Source: Parafannyhessea umbonata
GTDB taxonomy: Bacteria > Actinomycetota > Coriobacteriia > Coriobacteriales > Atopobiaceae
Direction: 5' to 3'
Length of the DNA: 64,000 nt
Assembly (NCBI RefSeq): GCF_900111255.1
Contig: NZ_FOGP01000006.1
Coordinates: 57,650-121,649, forward strand
Part shown: piece after piece, positions 23,566-32,076 of the stretch
How the letters are laid out: the number at the start of each line of letters is the position of its first letter
Position numbering within the stretch: the first letter of the stretch is position 1
Position numbers and translations under genes: made by a program
The notes under the pieces: generated by a model
The model's database searches: none
The model's input: the letters and a program-made list of their open reading frames with translations, nothing else
What the model was told of the DNA's origin: nothing

Positions 23566-25545
23566 TCATCCCAATGCGGCGCCTCCCATCGCAAGGCCAG
23601 CCAGGTTGTCCTCGGCACCGGCCTCGGGAACCTCGGAGGCAATCGCCACCATCAGGGGCTCGCCGCAGTCCACCCGATCCTTTCCGTAGCTTACGACGTC
23701 GAGGTACTCGCTGCTGTTGCTCACCACGACCGCCGTGCGCACGTCCCGACCGGCGTCCCTCAGCGCCTGCGCGTCAAAGGTCAGCAGGAGCTCGCCGGCC
23801 CTCACTGCGTCGCCCTTCCTCACCTGGGGCAGAAACGCGCCCTCGGAAAGGTCGAAGGTGTCGGTTCCCACGTGAATCAGCACCTCGGCGCCACCTTGCG
23901 AGATGATGCCGATGGCGTGGCCCGTGGGGAACAGCGCGGACACGACGCCATCACAGGGAGCGACCACCCTGCCCTCGGCGGGATCGATGCAGACGCCCTT
24001 GCCGAGCGAGCCGTTCCCAAACGCCGCGTCAGACATGGCGGAAAGGCCCTTGACCGTGCCCCGCATGGGAGACTGGATGACCTCCTTGTGGTGTCCGGAG
24101 TCAGCAGGGCCCGAGCCGGCATGCGAGCTCTTCTCCGCGCCGTCCTCGTCGGGACGGTAGCTGAGCCAGGTCAAGAGGAACGTCACCGTCATGGCGGCAA
24201 GGCACGCGACGACGCACCACACCAGCCCTATGAAGCTATGCGAAACGGGATCGACGAACGACATGAATCCGGTCACGCCCATGCTGATGGCGAACATCGG
24301 CGAGTTGGTCAGCACGACGATCAGCCCACCCACCAGGCCGCCGGCCATGCAGTAGCCAAAGCGCTTCTTGACCGGCAGGGTGACGCCGTAGATGGACGGC
24401 TCGATGATGCAGAAGCACGCGCTCAGGAAGGCCGGTAGGGCCACGTTGCGCATACCCGTGCTCTTGCTGCGCAGGAAAACGGCAAGACAGGCCGCCATGT
24501 GCGTAAAGCTCGCGGGGAAGATGGCCGCGACTATGAGCGTGCTTCCGCCGGTCGCAAACTCCATGAGGCCCAGCGTGATGAGCGGCCAGTGCAGGCCGAA
24601 GATGACCAACGGCTGGTAGATCAGGCAGATGACCGCGAAGGCCAGAATCCGCGAGGTGCCAATAAGAGCATCGAGCCCCGCCTGCAGTGCGTTCTGAATC
24701 AGGATCGAAACGGGACCGATGACCAGCACGCCGACGATTCCGGACGCCAGGATGGTGACGAACGGCGCCATGAACTGCTTGGTCACGGCCGGCAGGTGAG
24801 CCTTGAGCCAGCCCTCGACCTTGGACGCGAGCCAGTTGACCAGCATGATGGGAACGACCGTCGAGGTGTAGCCCGTTGTCGGGAAGACGATGGGAATCCC
24901 AAAGAACGTCTTGTAGACCGGCATCGCAAAGGGCGTTCCCTCAAACAGCGAGAAGAGCGCATCGCCCGAGGCCAGCGAGTCCACCACCCCCGGGAAGATC
25001 AGAAACGCGCCCAGGATCATTCCCACGAAGGGGTCCATCCCAAAGGCGACGGCGCTGGTGTAGCCCAGGATGACCGGGAAGAACGTCAGGCATGCGTTGC
25101 CCAGGTTGGACAGAAGCACATTCGCGCCGTCGCCGGCGGCAATCACGCCGGTCGCAAGCAGGATCGAGTTGATTCCCGCGATGATGCCGCACGCGCAGAG
25201 CACGCCAAGCGAGGGCACCACGATCTTGGTGATGAGCGCCGCAAAGCGGTTCAGGAGCGAGCCCTTCTTCTGGAGCTCGCCCGTCTTCTGCTCATGCGGG
25301 CCCGTAATGCGCACCAGCTGCTCGTAGACCTCCCCCACCTGCGTGCCAATGATCACCTGAAGCTTGCCCTCGGCCACCTGGGTCGAGATGATGCCCTCGT
25401 GCGCATCGAGCGCCGCGCGGTTCGCCTTGGAGTCATCCCTCAGCTTGATGCGCAGCCTCGTCATGCAGTGGTTGGCGCTCTCGATGTTGTCGCCTCCGCC
25501 AACGTTGTCGACGATGAACTGCGCCAGTTGCCTGTTGTCCGCCAT
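23566..25545 (-). CDS. PTS system, beta-glucoside-type EIIBCA
   Basis: Fused PTS permease of 659 residues. The IIB domain (about 1-85) has the phospho-Cys in ESANHCMTRLRIKLRDD. The IIC domain (about 105-460) has about ten hydrophobic helices and GLHWPLITLGL. The IIA domain (about 500-640) has SPMRGTVKGL and VLIHVGTDTFDL with the phospho-His. The order B-C-A is that of BglF/BglP. The start at 25545 has GGAAGGCGACC upstream. It is the second gene behind the LicT-type antiterminator. The specificity is unknown, since no glycosidase gene is nearby. Confidence 0.92.
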   Translation of the reverse strand: MADNRQLAQFIVDNVGGGDNIESANHCMTRLRIKLRDDSKANRAALDAHEGIISTQVAEGKLQVIIGTQVGEVYEQLVRITGPHEQKTGELQKKGSLLNRFAALITKIVVPSLGVLCACGIIAGINSILLATGVIAAGDGANVLLSNLGNACLTFFPVILGYTSAVAFGMDPFVGMILGAFLIFPGVVDSLASGDALFSLFEGTPFAMPVYKTFFGIPIVFPTTGYTSTVVPIMLVNWLASKVEGWLKAHLPAVTKQFMAPFVTILASGIVGVLVIGPVSILIQNALQAGLDALIGTSRILAFAVICLIYQPLVIFGLHWPLITLGLMEFATGGSTLIVAAIFPASFTHMAACLAVFLRSKSTGMRNVALPAFLSACFCIIEPSIYGVTLPVKKRFGYCMAGGLVGGLIVVLTNSPMFAISMGVTGFMSFVDPVSHSFIGLVWCVVACLAAMTVTFLLTWLSYRPDEDGAEKSSHAGSGPADSGHHKEVIQSPMRGTVKGLSAMSDAAFGNGSLGKGVCIDPAEGRVVAPCDGVVSALFPTGHAIGIISQGGAEVLIHVGTDTFDLSEGAFLPQVRKGDAVRAGELLLTFDAQALRDAGRDVRTAVVVSNSSEYLDVVSYGKDRVDCGEPLMVAIASEVPEAGAEDNLAGLAMGGAALG

Positions 25546-25605
25546 GGTCGCCTTCCTTTCTCGCCTTCCCGCGTTGCCCAACACCCGCACATCCAACCGT
25601 CCGCG

Positions 25606-26454
25606 CTACGCACCTCCCGAAACGGCACGCTGGATGTGTATGACCAGGTACAGAAGCTCCTCGTTGCCCATGTCGACGTCGTAGCGGCCCCTGACGAAGT
25701 CCCTCACGGTCGAGGCGCACAGGTAGGGCTCCCTATACGTCTGACCCATGACCGCAAGAAGCGCCTCGTTCTGCTGGTCGTCGCCGAATGTCGCGCACGA
25801 GGCAATCCGGTGCGCGAGGTACTTGAGGTGCGTGACAAAGCGGAAGTACGCCAGGGAGCCCTCCGCAAGGGAGCAGCCAAAGTAGTCGCGCACGATGCCG
25901 ACTATCTCCTCGATGATCTTGGTCGCGCGCTCGACCCCGTTGGTGTCAATCGAGTTCTCCGTCTCGGCGTTGACTATGTGCAGCGCAATGAAGCCTGCCT
26001 CGTCCTCCGGCAGGCTCACTCCGCGCTCCTCCCGGATGACCTCGAGCCCGCGCATCCCGACGGCAAACTCCTCCGGATAGAAGCGCTTGATGTCCAGCAG
26101 CAGGTTGTTCTGCACGCGAATCCCGCGGGTCTCGTTCTGCAACGCAAAGTGAATGTGGTCGCTCAGCGAGACATAGATCGAGTCCTGAATCCTGCGCCCC
26201 ATGCGCATCTTGGCCTCGTCCACGACTCGGCTCGCCAGCTCTACTTCCTCAACGGGAATGGACGAGAGGATCTTCTCAAACCGGTCGCTGGTCTCTCGGG
26301 ACGAAAGGTGGAACTCCTTCTCGACGCTCTCAGGCGCCACCTCGTCGCCGGACCTCTTCTGGAAGGCCACACCTCTGCCCGTGACAACGAACTCCCTGTC
26401 GTCGTCGCCAACCACCAGGGCGGCGTTGTTGTTGAACACCTTGCGCAGCCTCAT
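25606..26454 (-). CDS. licT: BglG/LicT-family transcriptional antiterminator
   Basis: RNA-binding protein of 282 residues. The N-terminal CAT domain (1-55) reads MRLRKVFNNNAALVVGDDD, typical of LicT/SacY. Two PRD domains follow, with conserved His in SLSDHIHFALQN, EAGFIALHIVNAE and LLYLVIHIQRA. PTS-dependent phosphorylation of these His residues controls its activity. GGAGGGCAAAGC precedes the ATG. Its own leader has a strong terminator and a RAT-like hairpin, so it autoregulates and controls the EIIBCA gene 60 bases downstream. Confidence 0.93.
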   Translation of the reverse strand: MRLRKVFNNNAALVVGDDDREFVVTGRGVAFQKRSGDEVAPESVEKEFHLSSRETSDRFEKILSSIPVEEVELASRVVDEAKMRMGRRIQDSIYVSLSDHIHFALQNETRGIRVQNNLLLDIKRFYPEEFAVGMRGLEVIREERGVSLPEDEAGFIALHIVNAETENSIDTNGVERATKIIEEIVGIVRDYFGCSLAEGSLAYFRFVTHLKYLAHRIASCATFGDDQQNEALLAVMGQTYREPYLCASTVRDFVRGRYDVDMGNEELLYLVIHIQRAVSGGA

Positions 26455-26507
26455 GCTTTGCCCTCCGATGCGCTTCGCGTCCCTGAGCTGCGGCCAAACG
26501 CGGCCAT

Positions 26508-26564
26508 AAAAAAGACCTGCCCACCAGACGCCACGGCATAACCATGACGTCTGGTGGGCAGGTC
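26508..26564 (-). terminator. Leader terminator of the licT operon
   Basis: Perfect 17-bp stem (26548-26564 with 26514-26530, GACCTGCCCACCAGACG arm) and a 17-base loop, followed on the minus strand by TTTTTTATGG. It lies 53 bases before the licT start. This is the classical target of antitermination. Confidence 0.9.
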
Positions 26565-26590
26565 AAGCTCGCACGGGGCAGTATGCGATC

Positions 26591-26620
26591 ACTTTCCTGC
26601 AACACACCGTGCAGGATAGC
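26591..26620 (-). promoter_or_regulatory. RAT-like hairpin in the licT leader
   Basis: TCCTGCA-n8-TGCAGGA (26595-26601 and 26610-26616) is a perfect inverted repeat 30 bases upstream of the terminator. On the minus strand GCAGGAAAG recalls the GCAGGCAAAACC half of LicT antiterminator sites, but the match is partial. It does not overlap the terminator arm as in the classical layout. Confidence 0.4.
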
Positions 26621-26737
26621 CAATGTCGCAGACCCAAGCGGCGCCATTCGCCTAAGAGTGTGCGAGCGGTCGAATCGGTCTGGCCGAGCGGCAGGCACAA
26701 CAACCCCGCAACCGCGCAAACCTCAGCGTCAGAGCGC

Positions 26738-27325
26738 CTAGCGGAGGTCCTTGTAGAACAACCCATGGCGGTTGCAGTACGCGTACACGCGTCTGACGCC
26801 CGCAAGTCTGAAACGAGCCGCAGCAGGCCCCTCGGGATAGAGCTTCACCAGCTGCACGCGATCAGGCGATACCGCCACCAAGAATGACAGGTAATGAAGC
26901 TTGCCCATAGGGTGCTCCGCGGACACGTAGAGCTCGTCCTCAACGCACGCCGCCCGAACCTCATGCTCGCCCTCGGCGGGGTCGGCCTCAAGCGCGGGTA
27001 GCGTGATGCCACAGCACGAAACCATAGCCTCCCCCGTCGCCTGAAGTACATTCCCGCAAACGGGACAGACGTAGAGCCTGGCCCTGAGCATGTTGGACGA
27101 TCGGTTCGCGTTCCTCACGTCACTTCCGGCAACAAGCTCGGCAACAGAAACACCCAAGGCTCGTGCAAGAGGCTCAAGCAGCGTGATGTCGGGGTATCCC
27201 CGTCCACACTCCCAGCGCGAGACGGCCTTGTCACCAACGTCGATGCGCGCGGCCAGCTGCTGCTGGGTCATGCCAGATTCCTCGCGAAGACTCTTGATCA
27301 ACGCCCCGGTCACGTAGCGGTCCAT
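26738..27325 (-). CDS. XRE regulator fused to a desulfoferrodoxin (superoxide reductase) domain
   Basis: Protein of 195 residues. The N-terminal XRE helix-turn-helix (about 5-65) contains MTQQQLAARIDVGDKAVSRWE. Residues 84-193 form a class II desulfoferrodoxin. Centre I has Cys87, Cys90, Cys104 and Cys105 (YVCPVCGNV, SCCGI). Centre II has His121, His138 and His144 (SAEHPMGKLHYLSFLVAV) plus Cys184 and His187 (YCNRHGLFYKDL). Superoxide reductases reduce superoxide without releasing oxygen, in anaerobes. All ligands appear intact, so the domain could sense oxidants or iron, or still be catalytic. It is a single gene; its targets are unknown. Confidence 0.85.
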   Translation of the reverse strand: MDRYVTGALIKSLREESGMTQQQLAARIDVGDKAVSRWECGRGYPDITLLEPLARALGVSVAELVAGSDVRNANRSSNMLRARLYVCPVCGNVLQATGEAMVSCCGITLPALEADPAEGEHEVRAACVEDELYVSAEHPMGKLHYLSFLVAVSPDRVQLVKLYPEGPAAARFRLAGVRRVYAYCNRHGLFYKDLR

Positions 27326-27668
27326 ATCGCGCTCCCGTCCTCACCTCGCCACACCTTATCACGGCGAACAGTTCTCCTGAGAACAGTCTTGCACGCAATC
27401 TAGAACAACACTACCTATGCTCAGTAGAGTTGCGATTAACGAAAAAAGGACGACAATCTGATTGAGCGACAAATGCATTCGCAAACACCATTGTCAACGC
27501 CAATTCGTCTCACGCCAGACGAGCGAAGCACGGCGCGCTGCGTTCGAACCCCAAACCCTCGCCCGTCGCTTCAGGTTCGTCGCTCGTTTCACCGAATAAG
27601 TCTTCCCAGTCGTCAATAGCGATTTCTTCCTTGTTGTCTGAGCGACATTCCGCAAACGCGAACATGAC

Positions 27669-27695
27669 ATTGCCCGCGATGCCGTCGCGGGCAAT
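27669..27695. repeat. Perfect hairpin before the M6-like gene
   Basis: ATTGCCCGCG (27669-27678) pairs perfectly with CGCGGGCAAT (27686-27695) across ATGCCGT, ending 13 bases before the start of the next gene, so it may limit its translation. The rest of 27326-27708 has no gene I can support. Confidence 0.5.
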
Positions 27696-27708
27696 TCGCA
27701 GATAGGCA

Positions 27709-29235
27709 ATGCGGATGGGCGCTAACCGGACTGCGATAACTCGTGCTTCTGCGCTCTCGCTCGCAGTCGCCGCGGCGTTGACCCTGTGCCTTGCCCTTTT
27801 TCCGGCAGCCGCCCTCGCGGTATGCCCCGCCCCAGGTTCGGAGGCTGAGACAAGCGGCATGGGATGTCCTTCTCATACCGGCGTTCTCGTTACGCTCGAT
27901 GACATAAACGCGAGCCACCCGGCGTCAACAGGAGACCCCTCATCCACCCTGGACACCCAATCCCAGTCGCCCGGCAACGCCCAGCCACAGGTGCCCGAGA
28001 GTGACCAGGGCGAGACGTCGGCCAAGAAGACCATGCCCCTGCTCGTCGTCGTGGTGGGCTTCGAGGGCACCCCGTACCGGGACGACTTCGACTGGGGCGA
28101 GACCATATTCGAGGACGACGAATCGCTGGCGGCCTACTACGAGGACATGTCGCTCGGGCAGTTCACGTTCGGGCCCATGAACGAGACGTGCCGCCTTACG
28201 CTTGGGTGGATTTCCTACATCGAGCTCGAAAAAGAGGGCGACACCATCCTGGTCACCGCGCAGGACTACTCCGTCGCGCCCAAAGACTCGGGCTACGTCT
28301 GCGCGCTCATCCATGTAAATGGGTGCAAGGACGAGTACTACCTGGTCGAGAATCGTCGCTACCACGGGTGGGACGAGGCCCTCAGGCCAACCTACGGGTC
28401 TCTTAGCCCCGACGGCGGGCTCGTGTTCTGGCACGTTGACGTGAGCATCTTCTATTGGGACCCGGGCAACGTAAACGGCACCAAGCACCATCCGGCCATC
28501 ATGCCCCTGTTCATAGAGAGCACGACGGACGGCGGCATGGCCATCCTAGGTGACCGACCGATCACGAAGCGAGCGTTCTTCGACGCGAAGTCGTGGAACA
28601 AGACGTACGCGAGCGTGATGGGCGACTACCTGACCCTCCCCCAGTACGGCGTGGGCAACTTCAACGACACCCCGGCGGACCGGAGCCCATCGCAGGTCTG
28701 CGTCTTCTTCACCGCAATGTCGGACGACGGAGAAGGCGCCTACATACGCCGCGGAGAAGTGCGGGGAGAACAGCCTTGTGACCACGTCCTGGTGCACCAC
28801 GAGGCCGTGGCGCCCACGAGCGAGACGGACGGGACCATCGAGTACTGGGAGTGCACGATCTGCGGGAAGCTCTTCGCAGACGCCGAGGCGACCCAGGAGC
28901 TGTCCCCCGACGACATCGTCCTGGCAGCGACAGGACTGGCGGCCGAGCCAGAGACGGATCCGACGGTTGACCCGACGACGAAGCCGGAAGCGGACCCGCC
29001 AAGGGAGAACCCCTCAGAGGCGGATGCAGGCGACGGCGCGTCCAAGGCGGACGTTTCCCCAGAGGCGGGCGCAAGCGGCGACGCGACGGCAACAGAGGCC
29101 CCCTCCAGGGCGAATGCGCGCGCCGGCGTCCCGACAACGGAAGACCCCCTGCGCACAGAGGAGCTCGCCGCGCTGATCGCGTGCGCGCTTCTGGCCCTGT
29201 CGGCAGGACTGGTCGAAAGGCGACCCAGGCCCTGA
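27709..29235 (+). CDS. Secreted M6-peptidase-like protein lacking the catalytic region
   Basis: Protein of 508 residues with a signal peptide (about 1-37, ending AALA). Residues 108-156 (LLVVVVGFEGTPYRDDF, then AAYYEDMSLGQFTFGP) match the start of M6 (immune inhibitor A) peptidases. Residues 163-250 (LTLGWISYIELE, EYYLVENRRYHGWDEAL, GGLVFWHVD) match the part that follows the active site. The HExxH zinc site that should lie between is absent: the two parts join in frame at about residues 159-164. Then come a CxxC segment (YWECTICGKLFADAEATQEL), a Glu/Pro/Thr-rich region and a C-terminal membrane helix with an ERRPRP tail. No LPXTG motif. Probably not proteolytic. Confidence 0.7.
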   Translation: MRMGANRTAITRASALSLAVAAALTLCLALFPAAALAVCPAPGSEAETSGMGCPSHTGVLVTLDDINASHPASTGDPSSTLDTQSQSPGNAQPQVPESDQGETSAKKTMPLLVVVVGFEGTPYRDDFDWGETIFEDDESLAAYYEDMSLGQFTFGPMNETCRLTLGWISYIELEKEGDTILVTAQDYSVAPKDSGYVCALIHVNGCKDEYYLVENRRYHGWDEALRPTYGSLSPDGGLVFWHVDVSIFYWDPGNVNGTKHHPAIMPLFIESTTDGGMAILGDRPITKRAFFDAKSWNKTYASVMGDYLTLPQYGVGNFNDTPADRSPSQVCVFFTAMSDDGEGAYIRRGEVRGEQPCDHVLVHHEAVAPTSETDGTIEYWECTICGKLFADAEATQELSPDDIVLAATGLAAEPETDPTVDPTTKPEADPPRENPSEADAGDGASKADVSPEAGASGDATATEAPSRANARAGVPTTEDPLRTEELAALIACALLALSAGLVERRPRP

Positions 29236-29357
29236 GGAAGAGCGACGGCCAGCCCGCGTTTGGTTGGCACCGCCAATCCGATTCGGCCTCATGGGCGATT
29301 CTTCCCCTGGGTACACTAAACTCAACGATTCGCAAGCGTTCGGGAGGGGTGGAACCG

Positions 29358-30044
29358 ATGCGGAAAACCCTGGCAACCATTCTGTCGTGCTGCACGCTCG
29401 CGCTAACGCTGGGCCTTGTCGCCTGCAGCGGGGACAGCCCTTCGTCTTCGGGAACCGAAGCGTTCGGCAGCGCCGAATCAGACCCCAACAGCCCCAGCTC
29501 CGACGAAGCCGCAAAGGCCGAGTACGACCGCGCCGGTGCCCTGTACGAGCAAGGCAAGTACTACAGCGCGAAAGAGGCCTACGAGAAGAGCGAATACGGC
29601 GACTGGGAGCAGCGCGCCGCCGAGTGCGCGCAGCCCATGCCGGAGACCGGCGAGCTCTTCCACGACCCGAACATGACCAGCAACAACATGATCCTCAATT
29701 TCATCGTCAACGACGACGGCGCCGGCACGGGAACCTACATCTCGGTGTACACGAAGGACAACACGCTCGTCGAAACCGTGTTCATCAAGGGCGGAGGCTC
29801 TGTGGAGACGCGGCTGCCGGGCGGCGAGTACTACGTGAAAGACTCAACCGGAACCGAGTGGTACGGCGAGGACGAGCAGTTCGGACCCGACGGGCATTAC
29901 GAGTCCATGGTGTTCAACTCGGTCGAGGGCGACCCCTGCCTCGTCGTGCTTGAAGAGGGCTACCAATGGGACATCACCATCAACGCCGCCGACAGCTCGG
30001 GACGAAGCGTCGAGTCACAAGAAGAGAGCTGGGGCAACCGCTAG
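29358..30044 (+). CDS. Predicted lipoprotein of unknown function
   Basis: Protein of 228 residues. The lipobox LGLVACSG puts the lipidated Cys at residue 23, followed by a Ser-rich linker. A short TPR-like stretch (AKAEYDRAGALYEQGKYYSA) lies at about 52-75. The rest is polar and likely beta-rich (YISVYTKDNTLVETVFIKGG, VETRLPGGEYYVKDS). GGGAGGGGTGG precedes the ATG. It follows the M6-like gene by 122 bases on the same strand and both are cell-envelope proteins, so they may be co-expressed. I do not recognise a family. Confidence 0.78.
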   Translation: MRKTLATILSCCTLALTLGLVACSGDSPSSSGTEAFGSAESDPNSPSSDEAAKAEYDRAGALYEQGKYYSAKEAYEKSEYGDWEQRAAECAQPMPETGELFHDPNMTSNNMILNFIVNDDGAGTGTYISVYTKDNTLVETVFIKGGGSVETRLPGGEYYVKDSTGTEWYGEDEQFGPDGHYESMVFNSVEGDPCLVVLEEGYQWDITINAADSSGRSVESQEESWGNR

Positions 30045-30107
30045 CTTGCGGCCACCCAGAAGCACGCGTCAAAATCTGAAATGCGTCGAATCTGAAATTG
30101 TCCATGG

Positions 30108-30134
30108 CCCCACCAACGCTCTGTTTTGGTGGGG
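30108..30134. terminator. Perfect hairpin between the lipoprotein gene and tRNA-Val
   Basis: CCCCACCAA (30108-30116) pairs with TTGGTGGGG (30126-30134) around a 9-base loop. It may serve both converging units; no strong T-run on either side. Confidence 0.5.
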
Positions 30135-30219
30135 TCACATTTCTGGCATCTGCTTTGGCGTCCAGCTTGGTGTCCTAAACGAAAACAGGCCACCGCGTAC
30201 ACGATGACCTGAGAATTCA

Positions 30220-30294
30220 TGGTGGGCGTTAGAAGATTTGAACTTCTGACCTCTTCCGTGTCAGGGAAGCGCTCTCCCCCTGAGCTAAACGCCC
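30220..30294 (-). tRNA. tRNA-Val (GAC)
   Basis: 75 bases with encoded CCA (30220-30222). The anticodon stem CTTCC/GGAAG closes the loop CTGACAC, giving anticodon GAC. The acceptor GGGCGTT pairs with AACGCCC, and the T loop TTCAAAT is present. Confidence 0.95.
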
Positions 30295-30335
30295 GAATTT
30301 GTCTCGCTGGGGTGGGGTGCCTCAGCGCGGTAGCT

Positions 30336-30364
30336 ACTATACGGTAACTAAGAACCAAACGCAA
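30336..30364 (-). promoter_or_regulatory. Promoter of tRNA-Val
   Basis: Minus strand TTGCGT (30364-30359), 17-base spacer, TATAGT (30341-30336), about 40 bases before the tRNA 5' end. Confidence 0.7.
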
Positions 30365-30441
30365 CCGACAATTTCGATTCCTTCACAATTAGTTCGAGAA
30401 ATCGTGAAATCGCAGGTAGTCGAGATGTGCTACCAATCGCG

Positions 30442-30753
30442 CTACTCGAACATCGCCGCGACGACCAGTCCCCACACATACATGATCGCGATCACGTTGA
30501 GGACAACCGAGAAGACGTAGCACATGATGGGGGCGATGGCGTCGTGCTTGACGTCGACCTCCTCATGCTTGACGAACTTGCGGTACGGGATGCGTGCCGC
30601 AAGGTAGATCGAGACGCCCGCAAGCACGGCCGCCGCGAGGAACACGAAGATGGCCGGGCTCGTGAGCGTGGTGAGGGCAACCATGTACAGAAGGTAGAAG
30701 CACCCGAACAGAAGCATGATCGGCATGATGATGAGAATGCTGAGGGCAGCCAT
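30442..30753 (-). CDS. Small membrane protein of unknown function
   Basis: Protein of 103 residues with three apparent membrane helices: about 2-24 (ALSILIIMPIMLLFGCFYLL), 28-50 and 78-102. A short polar loop (YRKFVKHEEVDVKHDAIAP) lies between the second and third. AAGGGAGAG precedes the ATG at 30753. It lies between tRNA-Val and mnmA on the same strand as mnmA. I do not recognise a family. Confidence 0.7.
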   Translation of the reverse strand: MAALSILIIMPIMLLFGCFYLLYMVALTTLTSPAIFVFLAAAVLAGVSIYLAARIPYRKFVKHEEVDVKHDAIAPIMCYVFSVVLNVIAIMYVWGLVVAAMFE

Positions 30754-30929
30754 GTGTATCTCTCCCTTAGGTGGCGCGGGGCGGACGGACGCGACCACGC
30801 GGACACGCTACGGCGCGCAACACGGGCACGGCCCTCCCCTTGCGGTCTCGGACTGTGCCATTGTATGCGGAAACGGCGGACGGGACGCTGCGGACCCCAC
30901 TTGGTAACGCGACGAGCGTGTGAGGAGCG

Positions 30930-32075
30930 CTAGTCGCAAGGGCGTTGGATGATGCCGCCGCCCATGCAGCGCAGTCCGTCGTAGATAACCGCGCTCTGGC
31001 CAGGCGCGACCGTGCGCAGGGGCTCTGCGAAGTCGATGCGGGCCGCAAGGCCGGCCTGCTGGCAGGAGGCTGCAGAGGCCTCCGCACAGGGGGCTTGCGA
31101 GTGCTCCGCAGACGGCGTCAGCGTCACGTGGGCGCGACGTAGCTCGCCGGTATGGCGCGTGCGCACGAGGTAGTCGCCCTCGGGCAGGTCCTCGGCGACC
31201 AGGTGGACATCGGCAAGATCCATGGAGGAGGTCCAGAGCGCAGGACAGTCACGGTTTGCGGTCGCGTAGACAATGTTCTTCTCTACGTCCGTCCTGACGA
31301 CGTAGCGGGCGGGCCCGCCGCCCAGGTTGAGGCCCTTGCGCTGACCCACGGTGAACAAGAAGGCTCCGTCGTGGCGGCCGAGGACGGCGCCCGTCTCCCA
31401 GTCGACGATGTCACCCGCCCGGCGCTCGAGGGTGTCGAGCAGGAAGGTGCGGATGCCGACCTCGCCCACGAAGCAGATGCCGTCGCTGTCGGGCTTGCGC
31501 TCGACGCCCAGGCCGCGCTCGGCACACATGGCGCGAACCTCGGCCTTGCTGGCGATGCCGCCCACCGGGAAGAGCGTGCGCGCGAAGATGTCGCGGGGAA
31601 CACGCCAGAGGAAGTAGGTCTGGTCCTTGTGCTCGTCGGCGGCACGCATGAGGCGCGTGGTGGCGCCGGCGGGGTCGGCGGGATCGGCCACGGCGCGGGC
31701 GTAGTGGCCCGTCGCGACATAGTCCGCCCCCTCGGCGAAGGCGCGGTCCGCGAAGGTGCCGAACTTGACCGTCTGGTTGCACATGACGTCGGGGTTGGGC
31801 GTGAGGCCGTGGGCATAGGAGTCGACGAGGTAGTCGACGACGGTCTGCTTGTACTCTCGCTCGCAGTCCCACACCTCGAGGTCGAGCCCCAGCGTGACGC
31901 AGACGCGCTCCGCATCGGCGAGGTCCTCGGCCCAAGTGCACTTGAAGCCGGGCAGGTCGCGCGACCAGTTGCGCATGTAGACGGCCTTAACGTCGTAGCC
32001 CTGCTCGAGCAGGAGCGCGGCGGAGAGCGACGAGTCGACGCCGCCGCTCATGCCGAGATAGACCCTCTTGCCCAC
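30930..32075 (-). CDS. mnmA: tRNA-specific 2-thiouridylase
   Basis: Cytoplasmic enzyme of 381 residues that thiolates U34 of tRNA-Glu, -Gln and -Lys, using ATP and sulfur passed from a cysteine desulfurase. The PP-loop GMSGGVDSSLSAALL is at 8-22. NPDVMCNQTVKFGTF holds the first catalytic Cys and DSDGICFVGEVGIRTFL the second. GQRKGLNLGGG and the C-terminal beta-barrel follow. It starts with GTG one base after the cysteine desulfurase stop, so the two are coupled and probably form a sulfur relay. Confidence 0.95.
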   Translation of the reverse strand: MGKRVYLGMSGGVDSSLSAALLLEQGYDVKAVYMRNWSRDLPGFKCTWAEDLADAERVCVTLGLDLEVWDCEREYKQTVVDYLVDSYAHGLTPNPDVMCNQTVKFGTFADRAFAEGADYVATGHYARAVADPADPAGATTRLMRAADEHKDQTYFLWRVPRDIFARTLFPVGGIASKAEVRAMCAERGLGVERKPDSDGICFVGEVGIRTFLLDTLERRAGDIVDWETGAVLGRHDGAFLFTVGQRKGLNLGGGPARYVVRTDVEKNIVYATANRDCPALWTSSMDLADVHLVAEDLPEGDYLVRTRHTGELRRAHVTLTPSAEHSQAPCAEASAASCQQAGLAARIDFAEPLRTVAPGQSAVIYDGLRCMGGGIIQRPCD

Positions 32076-32076
32076 G

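Noticed and set aside
27510..27665. Minus-strand frame of 51 residues (MFAFAECRSDNKEE, then DDWEDLFGETSDEPEATGEG)
   Set aside because: The composition is protein-like, but there is no ribosome site and its start lies just before the perfect hairpin; not enough to call a gene.
30220..30294. tRNA-Val as an integration site
   Set aside because: No integrase, direct repeat of the tRNA end or composition shift is seen next to it.
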